NCBI RefSeq assembly: GCF_047675955.1 | Contig: NW_027327637.1 | Span: 868,001 to 932,000 of the forward strand | Source of the DNA: Chlorocebus sabaeus | Lineage: Eukaryota; Chordata; Mammalia; Primates; Cercopithecidae | Reading direction: 5' to 3' | DNA: 64,000 nt | Shown here: positions 45,842 through 58,500 of the stretch, piece by piece | Position numbering within the stretch: position 1 is the first letter of the stretch | Layout: every line of letters begins with the position of its first letter | Made by a program: the position numbers and the translations under genes | The notes under the pieces: generated by a model | Told to the model about the DNA's origin: nothing | What the model saw: only the letters and a program-made list of their open reading frames with translations | Database searches by the model: none

Positions 45842-48800
45842 CCTTTCAAGAAGCCTTTCGCTAACGCTGTTCTTGTGGAATTGGCAAAGGGATATTTGGA
45901 AGCCCATAGAGGGCTATGGTGAAAAAGGAAATATCTTCCGTTCAAAACTGGAAAGAAGCTTTCTGAGAAACTGCTCTGTGTTCTGTTAATTCATCTCACA
46001 GAGATACATCTTTCCCTTTAAGAAGCCTTTCGCTAAGGCTGTTCTTGTGGAATTGGCAAAGGGATATTTGGAAGCCCATAGAGGGCTACGGTGAAAAAGG
46101 AAATATCTTCCGTTCAAAACTGGAAAGAAGCTTTCTGAGAAACTTCTCTGTGTTCTGTTAATTCATCTCACAGAGTTACATCTTTCCCTTCAAGAAGCCT
46201 TTCGCTAAGGCTGTTCTTGTGGAATTGGCAAAGGGATATTTGGAAGCCCATAGAGGGCTATGGTGAAAAAGGAAATATCTTCCGTTCAAAACTGGAGAGA
46301 AGCTTTCTGAGAAACTGTTCTATGTTCTGTTAATTCATCTCACAGAGTTACATCTTTCCCTTCAAGAAGCCTTTCGCTAAGGCTGTTCTTGTGGAATTGG
46401 CAAAGGGATATTTGGAAGCCCATAGAGGGCTATGGTGAAAAAGGAAATATCTTCCGTTCAAAACTGGAAAGAAGCTTTCTGAGAAACTGCTCTGTGTTCT
46501 GTTAATTCATCTCACAGAGTTACATCTTTAACTTCAAGAAGCCTTTCGCTAAGGCTGTTCTTGTGGAATGGGCAAAGGGATATTTGGAAGCCCATAGGGG
46601 GCTATGGTGAAAAAGGAAATATCTTCCTTTAAAAACTGGAAAGAAGCTTTCTGAGAAACTGCTCTGTGTTCTGTAAATTCATCTCACAGAGTTACATCTT
46701 TCCCTTCAAGAAGCCTTTCGCTAAGGCTGTTCTTGTGGAATTGGCAAAGGGATATTTGGAAGCCCATAGAGGGCTATGGTGAAAAAGGAAATATCTTCCG
46801 TTCAAAACTGGAAAGAAGCTTTCTGAGAAACTGCTCTGTGTTCTGTTAATTCATCTCACAGAGTTACATCTTTAACTTCAAGAAGCCTTTCGCTAAGGCT
46901 GTTCTTGTCGAATTGGCAAAGGGATATTTGGAAGCCCATAGAGGGCTATGGAGAAAAAGGAAATATCTTCCGTTCAAAACTGGAAAGAAGATTTCTGAGA
47001 AACTGTTCTATGTTCTCTTAATTCATCTCACAGAGTTACATCTTTCCCTTCAAGAAGCCTTTCGCTAAGGCTGTTCTTGTGGAATTGGCAAAGGGATATT
47101 TGGAAGCCCATAGAGGGCTATGGGGAAAAAGGAAATATCTTTCGTTCAAAACTGGAAAGAAGCTTTCTGAGAAACTGCTCTGTGTTCTGTTAATTCATCT
47201 CACAGAGTTACATCTATCCCTTCAAGAAGCCTTTCGCTAAGCCTGTTCTTGTGGAAATGGCAAAGGGATATTAAGAAGCCCATAGAGGGCTATGGTGAAA
47301 AAGGAAATATCTTCCGTTCAAAACTGGAAAGAAGCTTTCTGAGAAACTGCTCTGTGTTCTGTTAATTCATCTCACAGAGTTACATCTTTACCTTCAAGAA
47401 GCCTTTCGCTAAGGCTGTTCTTGTGGAATTGGCAAAGGGATATTTGGAAGCCCATAGAGGGCTATGGTGAAAAAGGAAATATCTTCCGTTCAAAACTGGA
47501 AAGAAGCTTTCTGAGAAACTGCTCTGTGTTCTGTTAATTCATCTCACAGAGTTACATCTTTCCCTTCAAGAAGTCTTTCGCTAAGGCTGTTCTTGTGGAA
47601 TTGGCAAAAGGATATTTGGAAGCCCATAGAGGGCTATGGTGAAAAAGGTAATATCTTCCGTTCAAAACTGGAAAGAAGCTTTCTGAGAAACTGCTCTGTG
47701 TTCTGTTAATTCATCTCACAGAGTTACATCTTTAACTTCAAGAAGCCTTTCGCTAAGGCTGTTCTTGTGGAACTGCCAAAGGGATATTTGGAAGCCCATA
47801 GAGGGCTATGGTGAAAAAGGAAATATCTTCCGTTCAAAACTGGAAAGAAGCTTTCTGAGAAACTGCTCTGTGTTCTGTTAATTCATCTCACAGAGTTACA
47901 TCTTTCCCTTCAAGAAGCCTTTCGCTAAGGCTGTTCTTGTGGAATTGGCAAAGGGATATTTGAAAGCCCATAGAGGGCTATGGTGAAAAAGGAAATATCT
48001 TCCGTTCAAAACTGGAAAGAAACTTTCTGAGAAACTGCTCTGTGTTCTGTTAATTCATCTCACAGAGTTACATCTTTCCCTTCAAGAAGCCTTTCGCTAA
48101 GGTTGTTCTTGTGGAGTTGGCAAAGGGATATTTGGAAGCCCATAGAGGGCTATGGTGAAAAAGGAAATATCTTCCGTTCAAAACTTGAAAGAAGCTTTCT
48201 GAGAAACAGTTGTATGTTCTGTTAATTCATCTCACGGAGTTACATCTTTCCCTTCAAGAAGCCTTTCGCTAAGGCTGTTCTTGTGGAATTGGCAAAGGGA
48301 TATTTGGAAGCCCATAGAGTGCTATGGTGAAAAAGGAAATATCTTCCGTTCAAAACTGGAAAGAAGCTTTCTGAGAAACTGTTCTATGTTCTGTTAATTC
48401 ATCTCACAGAGTTACATCTTTCCCTTCAAGAAGCCTTTCGCTAAGGCTGTTCTTGTGGAATTGGCAAAGGGATATTTGGAAGGGCATAGAGGGCTATGGT
48501 GAAAAAGGAAATATCTTCCGTTCAAAACTGGAAAGAAGCTTTCTGAGAAACTGTTCTATGTTCTGTTAATTCATCTCACAGAGTTACATCTTTCCCTTCA
48601 AGAAGCCTTTCGCTCTGGCTGTTCTTGTGGAATTGGCAAAGGGATATTTGGAAGCCCATAGAGTGCTATGGTGAAAAAGGAAATATCTTTCGTTCAAAAC
48701 TGGAAAGAAGCTTTCTGAGAAACTGCTCTGTGTTCTGTTAATTCATCTCACAGAGTTACAGCTTTCCCTTCAAGAAGCCTTTCGCTAAGGCTGTTCTTGT

Positions 48801-48937
48801 GGAATTGGCAAATGGATATTTGGAAGCCCATACAGGGCTATGGTGAAAAAGGAAATATCTTCCGTTCAAAACTGGAAAGAAGCTTTCTGAGAAACTGCTC
48901 TGTGTTCTGTTAATTCATCTCACAGAGTTACATCTTT
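45842..48937 (+). repeat. 18-monomer HOR, full-length copy, second occurrence (3,096 bp)
   Basis: This repeats 35866-38961 with the full set of 18 monomers, from CCTTTCAAG (45842) through CAGTTGTATG (about 48207), GGAAGGGCATAG (48478), CGCTCTGGC (about 48611) and TTACAGC with CATACAGGG (about 48757-48836). It also shares the secondary changes CCCTTTAAG, CTTTAAAAACTGG, TTGTCGAATTGG, CATCTATCCC and GGTAATATC. This confirms that the changes predate the 58-monomer duplication. Confidence 0.88.
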
Positions 48938-51900
48938 CCTTTCAAGAAGCCTTTCGCTAAGGCTGTTCTTGTGGAATTGGCAAAGGGATATTTGGAAGCC
49001 CATAGAGGGCTAGGGTGAAAAAGGAAATATCTTCCGTTCAAAACTGGAAAGAAGCTTTCTGAGAAACTGCTCTGTGTTCTGTTAATTCATCTCACAGAGA
49101 TACATCTTTCCCTTCAAGAAGCCTTTCGCTAAGGCTGTTCTTGTGGAATTGGCAAAGGGATATTTGGAAGCCCATAGAGGGCTACGGTGAAAAAGGAAAT
49201 ATCTTCCGTTCAAAACTGGAAAGAAGCTTTCTGAGAAACTTCTCTGTGTTCTGTTAATTCATCTCACACAGTTACATCTTTCCCTTCAAGAAGCCTTTCG
49301 CTAAGGCTGTTCTTGTGGAATTGGCAAAGGGATATTTGGAAGCCCATAGAGGGCTATGGTGAAAAAGGAAATATCTTCCGTTCAAAACTGGAGAGAAGCT
49401 TTCTGAGAAACTGTTCTATGTTCTGTTAATTCATCTCACAGAGTTACATCTTTCCCTTCAAGAAGCCTTTCGCTAAGGCTGTTCTTGTGGAATTGGCAAA
49501 GGGATATTTGGAAGCCCATAGAGGGCTATGGTGAAAAAGGAAATATCTTCCGTTCAAAACTGGAAAGATGCTTTCTGAGAAACTGCTCTGTGTTCTGTTA
49601 ATTCATCTCACAGAGTTACATCTTTAACTTCAAGAAGCCTTTCGCTAAGGCTGTTCTTGTGGAATGGGCAAAGGGATATTTGGAAGCCCATAGGGGGCTA
49701 TGGTGAAAAAGGAAATATCTTCCGTTAAAAACTGGAAAGAAGCTTTCTGAGAAACTGCTCTGTGTTCTGTAAATTCATCTCACAGAGTTACATCTTTCCC
49801 TTCAAGAAGCCTTTCGCTAAGGCTGTTCTTGTGGAATTGGCAAAGGGATATTTGGAAGCCCATAGAGGGCTATGGTGAAAAAGGAAATATCTTCCGTTCA
49901 AAACTGGAGAGAAGCTTTCTGAGAAACTGTTCTATGTTCTGTTAATTCATCTCACAGAGTTACATCTTTCCCTTCAAGAAGCCTTTCGCTAAGGCTGTTC
50001 TTGTGGAATTGGCAAAGGGATATTTGGAAGCCCATAGAGGGCTATGGTGAAAAAGGAAATATCTTCCGTTCAAAACTGGAAAGAAGCTTTCTGAGAAACT
50101 GCTCTGTGTTCTGTTAATTCATCTCACAGAGTTACATCTTTAACTTCAAGAAGCCTTTCGCTAAGGCTGTTCTTGTGGAATTGGCAAAGGGATATTTGGA
50201 AGCCCATAGAGGGCTATGGTGAAAAAGGAAATATCTTCCGTTCAAAACTGGAGAGAAGCTTTCTGAGAAACTGCTCTGTGTTCTGTTAATTCATCTCACA
50301 GAGTTACATCTTTAACTTCAAGAAGCCTTTCGCTAAGGCTGTTCTTGTGGAATTGGCAAAGGGATATCTGGAAGCCCATAGAGGGCTATGGAGAAAAAGG
50401 AAATATCTTCCGTTCAAAACTGGAAAGAAGCTTTCTGAGAAACTGTTCTATGTTCTGTTAATTCATCTCACAGAGTTACATCTTTCCCTTCAAGAAGCCT
50501 TTCGCTAACGCTGTTCTTCTGGAATTGGCAAAGGGATATTTGGAAGCCCATAGAGGGCTATGGTGAAAAAGGAAATATCTTTCGTTCAAAACTGGAAAGA
50601 AGCTTTCTGAGAAACTGCTCTGTGTTCTGTTAATTCATCTCACAGAGTTACATCTTTCCCTTCAAGAAGCCTTTCGCTAAGTCTGTTCTTGTGGAATTGG
50701 CAAAGGGATATTTGGAAGCCCATAGAGGGCTATGGTGAAAAAGGAAATATCTTCCGTTCAAAACTGGAAAGAAGCTTTCTGAGAAACTGCTCTGTGTTCT
50801 GTTAATTCATCTCACAGAGTTACATCTTTCCCTTCAAGAAGCCTTTCGCTAAGCCTGCTCTTGTGGAATTGGCAAAGGGATATTTGGAAGCCCATAGAGG
50901 GCTATGGTGAAAAAGGAAATATCTTCCGTTCAAAACTGGAAAGAAGCTTTCTGAGAAACTGCTCTGTGTTCTGTTAATTCATCTCACAGAGTTACATCTT
51001 TAACTTCAAGAAGCCTTTCGCTAAGGCTGTTCTTGTGGAATTGGCAAAGGGATATTTGGAAGCCCATAGAGGGCTATGGAGAAAAAGGAAATATCTTCCG
51101 TTCAAAACTGGAAAGAAGCTTTCTGAGAAACTGTTCTATGTTCTGTTAATTCATCTCACAGAGTTACATCTTTCCCTTCAAGAAGCCTTTCGCTAAGGCT
51201 GTTGTTGTGGAATTGGCAAAGGGATATTTGGAAGCCCATAGAGGGCTATGGTGAAAAAGGAAATATCTTTCGTTCAAAACTGGAAAGAAGCTTTCTGAGA
51301 AACTGCTCTGTGTTCTGTTAATTCATCTCACAGAGTTACATCTTTAACTTCAAGAAGCCTTTCGCTAAGGCTGTTCTTGTGGAATTGGCAAAGGGATATT
51401 TGGAAGCCCATAGAGGGCTATGGTGAAAAAGGAAATATCTTCCGTTCAAAACTGGAAAGAAGCTTTCTGAGAAACTGCTCTGTGTTCTGTTAATTCATCT
51501 CACAGAGTTACATCTTTAACTTCAAGAAGCCTTTCTCTAAGGCTGTTGTTGTGGAATTGGCAAAGGGATATTTGGAAGCCCTTAGAGGGCTATGGTGAAA
51601 AAGGAAATATCTTCCGTTCAAAACTGGAAAGAAGCTTTCTGAGAAACTGCTCTGTGTTCTGTTAATTCATCTCACAGAGTTACATCTTTCCCTTCAAGAA
51701 GCCTTTCGCTAAGGCTGTTCTTGTGGAATTGGCAAAGGGATATTTGGAAGCCCTTAGAGAGCTATGGTGAAAAAGGAAATATCTTCCGTTCAAAACTGGA
51801 AAGAAGCTTTCTGAGAAACTGCTCTGTGTTCTGTTAATTCATCTCACAGAGTTACACCTTTCCCTTCAAGAAGCCTTTCGCTAAGGCTGTTCTTGTGGAG

Positions 51901-52893
51901 TTGGCAAAGGGATATTTGGAAGCCCATAGATTGCTATGGTGAAAAAGTAAATATCTTCCGTTCAAAACTGGAAAGAAGCTTTCTGAGAAACTGCTCTGTG
52001 TTCTGTTAATTCATCTCAAAGAGTTACATCTTTCCCTTCAAGAAGTCTTTCGCTAAGGCTGTTCTTGTGGAATTGGCAAAGGGATATTTGGAAGCCCTTA
52101 GAGGGCTATGGTGAAAAAGGAAATATCTTCCGTTCAAAACTGGAAAGAAGCTTTCTGAGAAACTGCTCTGTGTTCTGTTAATTCATCTCACAGAGTTACA
52201 TCTTTCCCTTCAAGAAGCCTTTCGCTAAGGCTGTTCTTGTGGAATTGGCAAAGGAATATTTGGAAGCCCATAGAGGGCTTTGTTGAAAAAGGAAATATCT
52301 TCCGTTCAAAACTGGAGAGAAGCTTTCTGAGAAACTGCTCTGTGTTCTTTTAATTCATCTCACAGAGTTACATCTTTACCTTCAAGAAGCCTTTCGCTAA
52401 GCCTGTTCTTGTGGAATTGGCAAAGGGATATTTCGAAGCCCATAGAGGGCTATGGTGAAAAAGGAAATATCTTCCGTTCAAAACTGGAAAGAAGCTTTCT
52501 GAGAAACTGCTCTGTGTTCTGTTAATTCATCTCACAGAGTTACATCTTTACCTTCAAGAAGCCTTTCGCTAAGGCTGTTCTTGTGGAATTGGCAAAGGGA
52601 TATTTGGAAGCCCATAGAGGGCTATGGTGAAAAAGGAAATATCTTCCGTTCAAAACTGGAAAGAAGCTTTCTGAGAAACTGCTCTGTGTTCTGTTAATTC
52701 ATCTCACAGAGTTACATCTTTCCCTTCAAGAAGTCTTTCGCTAAGGCTGTTCTTGTGGAATTGGCAAAGGGATATTTGGAAGCCCATAGAGGGCTATGGT
52801 GAAAAAGGAAATATCTTCCGTTCAAAACTGGAAAGAAGCTTTCTGAGAAACTGCTCTGTGTTCTGTTAATTCATCTCACAGAGTTACATCTTT
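48938..52893 (+). repeat. Hybrid 23-monomer segment, second occurrence
   Basis: This repeats 38962-42917, including GGGCTAGGG (about 49010), TCACACAG (about 49264), AAAGATGCTTTC (about 49565), the family switch at about 49.9 kb, GGATATCTGG (about 50363), TTCTTCTGG (50515), GCCCTTAGAGAG (about 51750), CATAGATTGC with AAAGTAAATATC (about 51926), AAGGAATATT (about 52252), GGGCTTTGTTG (about 52276) and TTCTTTTAATTC (about 52345). It ends where the 58-monomer identity ends. Confidence 0.8.
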
Positions 52894-55500
52894 AACTTCA
52901 AGAAGCCTTTCGCTAAGGCTGTTCTTGTGGAACTGGCAAAGGGATATTTGGAAGCCCATAGAGGGCTATGTTGAAAAAGGAAATATCTTCCGTTCAAACC
53001 TGGAAAGAAGCTTTCTGAGAAACTGCTCTGTGTTCTGTTAATTCATGTCACAGAGTTACATCTTTCCCTTCAGGAAGCCTTTCGCTAAGGCTGTTCTTGT
53101 GGAATTGGCAAAGGGATATTTGGAAGCCCATAGAGGGCTATGGTGAAAAAGGAAATATCTTCCGTTCAAAACTGGAAAGAAGCTTTCTGAGAAACTGCTC
53201 TGTGTTCTGTTAATTCATCTCACAGAGTTACATCTTTCCTTTCAAGAAGCCTTTCGCTAACGCTGTTCTTGTGGAATTGGCAAAGGGATATTTGGAAGCC
53301 CATAGAGGGCTATGGTGAAAAAGGAAATATCTTCCGTTCAAAACTGGAAAGAAGCTTTCTGAGAAACTGCTCTGTGTTCTGTTAATTCATCTCACAGAGT
53401 TACATCTTTCCCTTCAAGAAGCCTTTCGCTAAGGCTGTTCTTGTGGAATTGGCAAAGGGATATTTGGAAGCCCATAGAGGGCTATGGTGAAAAAGGAAAT
53501 ATCTTCCGTTCAAAACTGGAAAGAAGCTTTCTGAGAAACTGCTCTGTGTTCTGTTAATTCATCTCACAGAGTTACATCTTTAACTTCAAGAAGCCTTTCG
53601 CTAAGGCTGTTCTTGTGGAACTGACAAAGGGATATTTGGAAGCCCATAGAGGGCTATGTTGAAAAAGGAAATATCTTCCGTTCAAACCTGGAAAGAAGCT
53701 TTCTGAGAAACTGCTCTGTGTTCTGTTAATTCATGTCACAGAGTTACATCTTTCCCTTCAGGAAGCCTTTCGCTAAGGCTGTTCTTGTGGAATTGGCAAA
53801 GGGATATTTGGAAGCCCATAGAGGGCTATGGTGAAAAAGGAAATATCTTCCGTTCAAAACTGGAAAGAAGCTTTCTGAGAAACTGCTCTGTGTTCTGTTA
53901 ATTCATCTCACAGAGTTACATCTTTAACTTCAAGAAGCCTTTCGCTAAGGCTGTTCTTTTTGAATTGGCAAATTGATATTTGGAAGCCCATAGAGGGCTA
54001 TGTTGAAAAAGGAAATATCTTCCGTTCAAAACTGGAAAGAAGCTTTCTGAGAAACTGCTCTGTGTTCTGTTAATTCATCTCAACGAGTTACATCTTTCCC
54101 TTCAAGAAGCCTTTCGCTTAGGCTGTTCTTGTGGAATTGGGAAAGGGATATTTGGAAGCCCATAGAGGGCTATGTTGAAAAAGGAAATATCTTCCGTTCA
54201 AAACTGGAAAGAAGCTTTCTGAGAAACTGCTCTGTGTTCTGTTAATTCATCTCACAGAGTTACATCTTTCCCTTCAAGAAGCCTTTCGCTAAGGCTGTTC
54301 TTGTGGAATTGGCAAAGGGATATTTGGAAGCCCATAGAGGGCTATGGTGAAAAAGGAAATATCTTTCGAACAAAACTGGAAAGAAGCTTTCTGAGAAACT
54401 GCTCTGTGTTCTGTTAATTCATCTCACAGAGTTACATCTTTCCTTTCAAGAAGCCTTTCGCTAACGCTGTTCTTGTGGAATTGGCAAAGGGATATTTGGA
54501 AGCCCATAGAGGGCTATGGTGAAAAAGGAAATATTTTCCGTTCAAAACTGGAAAGAAGCTTTCTGAGAAACTGCTCTGTGTTCTGTTAATTCATCTCACA
54601 GAGTAACATCTTTCCCTTCAAGAAGCCTTTCGCTAAGGCTGTTCTTGTGGAATTGGCAAAGGGATATTTGGAAGCCCATAGAGGGCTATGGTGAAAAAGG
54701 AAATATCTTCCGTTCAAAACTGGAAAGAAGCTTTCTGAGAAACTGCTCTGTGTTCTGTTAATTCATCTCACAGAGTTACATCTTTCCCTTCAAGAAGCCT
54801 TTCGCTAAGGCTGTTCTTGTGGAATTGGCAAAGGGATATTTGGAAGCCCATAGAGGGCTATGGTGAAAAAGGAAATATCTTCCGTTCAAAACTGGAGAGA
54901 AGCCTTCTGAGAAACTGTTCTATGTTCTGTTAATTCATCTCACAGAGTTACATCTTTCCCTTCAAGAAGCCTTTCGCTAAGGCTGTTCTTGTGGAATTGG
55001 CAAAGGGATATTTGGAAGCCCATAGAGGGCTATGGTGAAAAAGGAAATATCTTCCGTTCAAAACTGGAAAGAAGCTTTCTGAGAAACTGCTCTGTGTTCT
55101 GTTAATTCATCTCACAGAGTTACATCTTTAACTTCAAGAAGCCTTTCGCTAAGGCTGTTCTTGTGGAATTGGCAAAGGGATATTTGGAAGCCCATAGAGG
55201 GCTATGGTGAAAAAGGAAATATCTTCCGTTCAAAACTGGAAAGAAGCTTTCTGAGAAACTGCTCTGTGTTCTGTTAATTCATCTCACAGAGTTACATCTT
55301 TAACTTCAAGAAGCCTTTCGCTAAGGCTGTTCTTGTGGAATTGGCAAAGGGATATTTGGAAGCCCATAGAGGGCTATGGTGAAAAAGGAAATATCTTCCG
55401 TTCAAAACTGGAAAGAAGCTTTCTGAGAAACTGCTCTGTGTTCTGTTAATTCATCTCACAGAGTTACATCTTTCCCTTCAAGAAGCCTTTCGCTAAGGGT
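52894..55500 (+). repeat. Mixed block; from 53658 a long-range copy of 14443-16300
   Basis: The first monomers carry GGAACTGGC, ATGTTGA, AAACCTGG, CATGTCAC and CAGGAAG (52931-53075), repeated from about 53620. From 53658 on, markers sit 39,216 bp (228 monomers) right of those at 14.4-16.3 kb: TTTTTGAATTGG (53957, partner 14741), CTCAACGAG (54079, partner 14863), GGAGAGAAGCCTT (54894, partner 15678), TAAGGGTG (55495, partner 16279). The ATGTTGA marker is offset by 39,215 because of the single-base deletion at 14.62 kb. A private change is CTTTCGAACAAAAC at about 54363. The copy shows that satellite segments moved tens of kilobases in register. Confidence 0.75.
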
Positions 55501-58500
55501 GTTCTTGTGGAATTGGCAAAGGGATATTTGGAAGCCCATAGAGGGCTATGGTGAAAAAGGAAATATCTTCCGTTCAAAACTGGAAAGAAGCTTTCTGAGA
55601 AACTGCTCTGTGTTCTGTTAATTCATCTCACAGAGTTACATCTTTAACTTCAAGAAGCCTTTCGCTAAGTCTGTTTTTGTGGAATTGGCAAAGGGATATT
55701 TGGAAGCCCATAGAGGGCTATGGAGAAAAAGGAAATATCTTCCGTTCAAAACTAGAAAGAAGCTTTCTGAGAAACTGTTCTATGTTCTGTTAATTCATCT
55801 CACAGAGTTACATCTTTCCCTTCAAGAAGCCTTTCGCTTAGGCTGTTCTTGTGGAATTGGCAAAGGGATATTTGGAAGCCCATAGAAGGCTATGGTGAAA
55901 AAGGAAATATCTTTCGTTCAAAACTGGAAAGAAGCTTTCTGAGAAACTGCTCTGTGTTCTGTTAATTCATCTCACAGAGTTACATCTTTCCCTTCAAGAA
56001 GCCTTTCGCTAAGGCTGTTCTTGTGGAATTGGCAAAGGGATATTTGGAAGCCCATAGAGGGCTATGGTGAAAAAGGAAATATCTTCCGTTCAAAACTGGA
56101 AAGAAGCTTTCTGAGAAACTGCTCTGTGTTCTGTTAATTCATCTCACAGAGTTACATCTTTCCCTTCAAGAAGCCTTTCGCTAAGGCTGTTCTTGTGGAA
56201 TTGGCAAAGGGATATTTGGAAGCCCATAGAGGGCTATGGTGAAAAAGGAAATATCTTCCGTTCAAAACTGGAAAGAAGCTTTCTGAGAAACTGCTCTGTG
56301 TTCTGTTAATTCATCTCACAGAGTTACATCTTTCCTTTCAAGAAGCCTTTCGCTAAGGCTGTTCTTGTGGAATTGGCAAAGGGATATTTGGAAGCCCATA
56401 GAGGGCTATGGTGAAAAAGGAAATATCTTCCGTTCAAAACTGGAAAGAAGCTTTCTGAGAAACTGCTCTGTGTTCTGTTAATTCATCTAGCAGAGTTGCA
56501 TCTCTTCCTTCAAGAAGCCTTTCGCTAAGGCTGTTCTTGTGGAATTGGCAAAGGGATATTTGGAAGCCCATATATTGCTATGGTGAAAAAGTAAATATCT
56601 TCCGTTCAAAACTGGAAAGAAGCTTTCTGAGAAACTGCTCTGTGTTCTGTTAATTCATCTCACAGAGTTACATCTTTCCCTTCAAGAAGTCTTTCGCTAA
56701 GGCTGTTCTTGTGGAATTGGCAAAGGGATATTTGGAAGCCCTTAGAGGGCTACGGTGAAAAAGGAAATATCTTCCGTTCAAAACTGGAAAGAAGCTTTCT
56801 GAGAAACTGCTCTGTGTTCTGTTAATTCATCTCACAGAGTTACATCTTTAACTTCAAGAAGCCTTTCGCTAAGGCTGTTCTTGTGGAATTGGCAAAGGGA
56901 TATTTGGAAGCCCATAGAGGGCTATGGTGAAAAAGGAAATAACTTCCGTTCAAAACTGGAGAGAAGCTTTCTGAGAATCTGCTCTGTGTTCTGTTAATTC
57001 ATCTCACAGAGTTACATCTTTACCTTCAAGAAGCCTTTCGCTAAGCCTGTTCTTGTGGAATTGGCAAAGGGATATTTCGAAGCCCATAGAGGGCTATGGT
57101 GAAAAAGGAAATATCTTCCGTTCAAAACTGGAAAAAAGCTTTCTGAGAAACTGCTCTGTGTTCTGTTAATTCATCTCACAGAGTTACATCTTTACCTTCA
57201 AGAAGCCTTTCGCTAAGGCTGTTCTTGTGGAATTGGCAAAGGGATATTTGGAAGCCCATAGAGGGCTATGGTGAAAAAGGAAATATCTTCCGTTCAAAAG
57301 TGGAAAGAAGCTTTCTGGGAAACTGCTCTGTGTTCTATTAATTCATCTCACAGAGTTACATCTTTCCCTTCAAGAAGTCTTTCGCTAAGGCTGTTCTTGT
57401 GGAATTGGCAAAGGGATATTTGGAAGCCCATAGAGGGCTATGGTGAAAAAGGAAATAACTTCCGTTCAAAACTGGAAAGAAGCTTTCTGAGAAACTGCTC
57501 TGTGTTCTGTTAATTCATCTCATAGAGTTACATCTTTAACTTCAAGAAGCCTTTCGCTAAGGCTGTTCTTGTGGAACTGGCAAAGGGATATTTGGAAGCC
57601 CATAGAGGGCTACGTTGAAAAAGGAAATATCTTCCGTTCAAACCTGGAAAGAAGCTTTCTGAGAAACTGCTCTGTGTTCTGTTAATTCATCTCACAGAGT
57701 TACATCTTTCCCTTCAGGAAGACTTTCGCTAAGGCTGTTCTTGTGGAATTGGCAAAGGGATATTTGGAAGCCCATAGAGGGCTATGGAGAAAAAGGAAAT
57801 ATCTTCCGTTCAAAACTGGAAAGAAGCTTTCTGAGAAACTGCTCTGTGTTCTGTTAATTCATCTCACAGAGTTACATCTTTCCCTTCAAGAAGCCTTTCG
57901 CTAAGGCTGTTCTTGTGGAATTGGCAAAGGGATATTTGGAAGCCCATAGAGGGCTATGGTGAAAAAGGAAATATCTTCCGTTCAAAACTGGAAAGAAGCT
58001 TTCTGAGAAACTGCTCTGTGTTCTGTTAATTCATCTCACAGAGTTACATCTTTCCTTTCAAGAAGCCTTTCGCTAACGCTGTTCTTGTGGAATTGGCAAA
58101 GGGATATTTGGAAGCCCATAGAGGGCTATGGTGAAAAAGGAAATATCTTCCGTTCAAAACTGGAAAGAAGCTTTCTGAGAAACTGCTCTGTGTTCTGTTA
58201 ATTCATCTCACAGAGTTACATCTTTCCCTTCAAGAAGCCTTTCGCTAAGGCTGTTCTTGTGGAATTGGCAAAGGGATATTTGGAAGCCCATAGAGGGCTA
58301 TGGTGAAAAAGGAAATATCTTCCGTTCAAAACTGGAAAGAAGCTTTCTGAGAAACTGCTCTGTGTTCTGTTAATTCATCTCACAGAGTTACATCTTTCCC
58401 TTCAAGAAGCCTTTCGCTAAGCCTGTTCTTGTGGAATTGGCAAAGGGATATTTGGAAGCCCATAGAGGGCTATGGTGAAAAAGGAAATATCTTCCGTTCA

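Larger units (their letters stand above)
42918..52893 (+). repeat. 58-monomer segment (9,976 bp), copy 2
   Basis: This segment is the direct tandem copy of 32942-42917, starting at CCTTTCAAG (42918). It reproduces the same 17 + 18 + 23 layout, including the one-monomer deletion in its first HOR, the GGTAATATC and TTGTCGAATTGG changes in its second, and the hybrid junction at about 49.9 kb. Identity stops at 52894, where TTTAACTTC replaces the CCTTTCAAG that would begin a third copy. Near-perfect identity over 10 kb suggests a very recent duplication, or an assembly duplication; read depth would separate these. Confidence 0.9.

Noticed and set aside
57268..57513. 81-codon ATG-started open frame
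   Set aside because: It reads through parts of two satellite monomers after chance loss of stops (for example GGGAAACTG, CTATTAATTC). No sign of coding constraint; not a gene.
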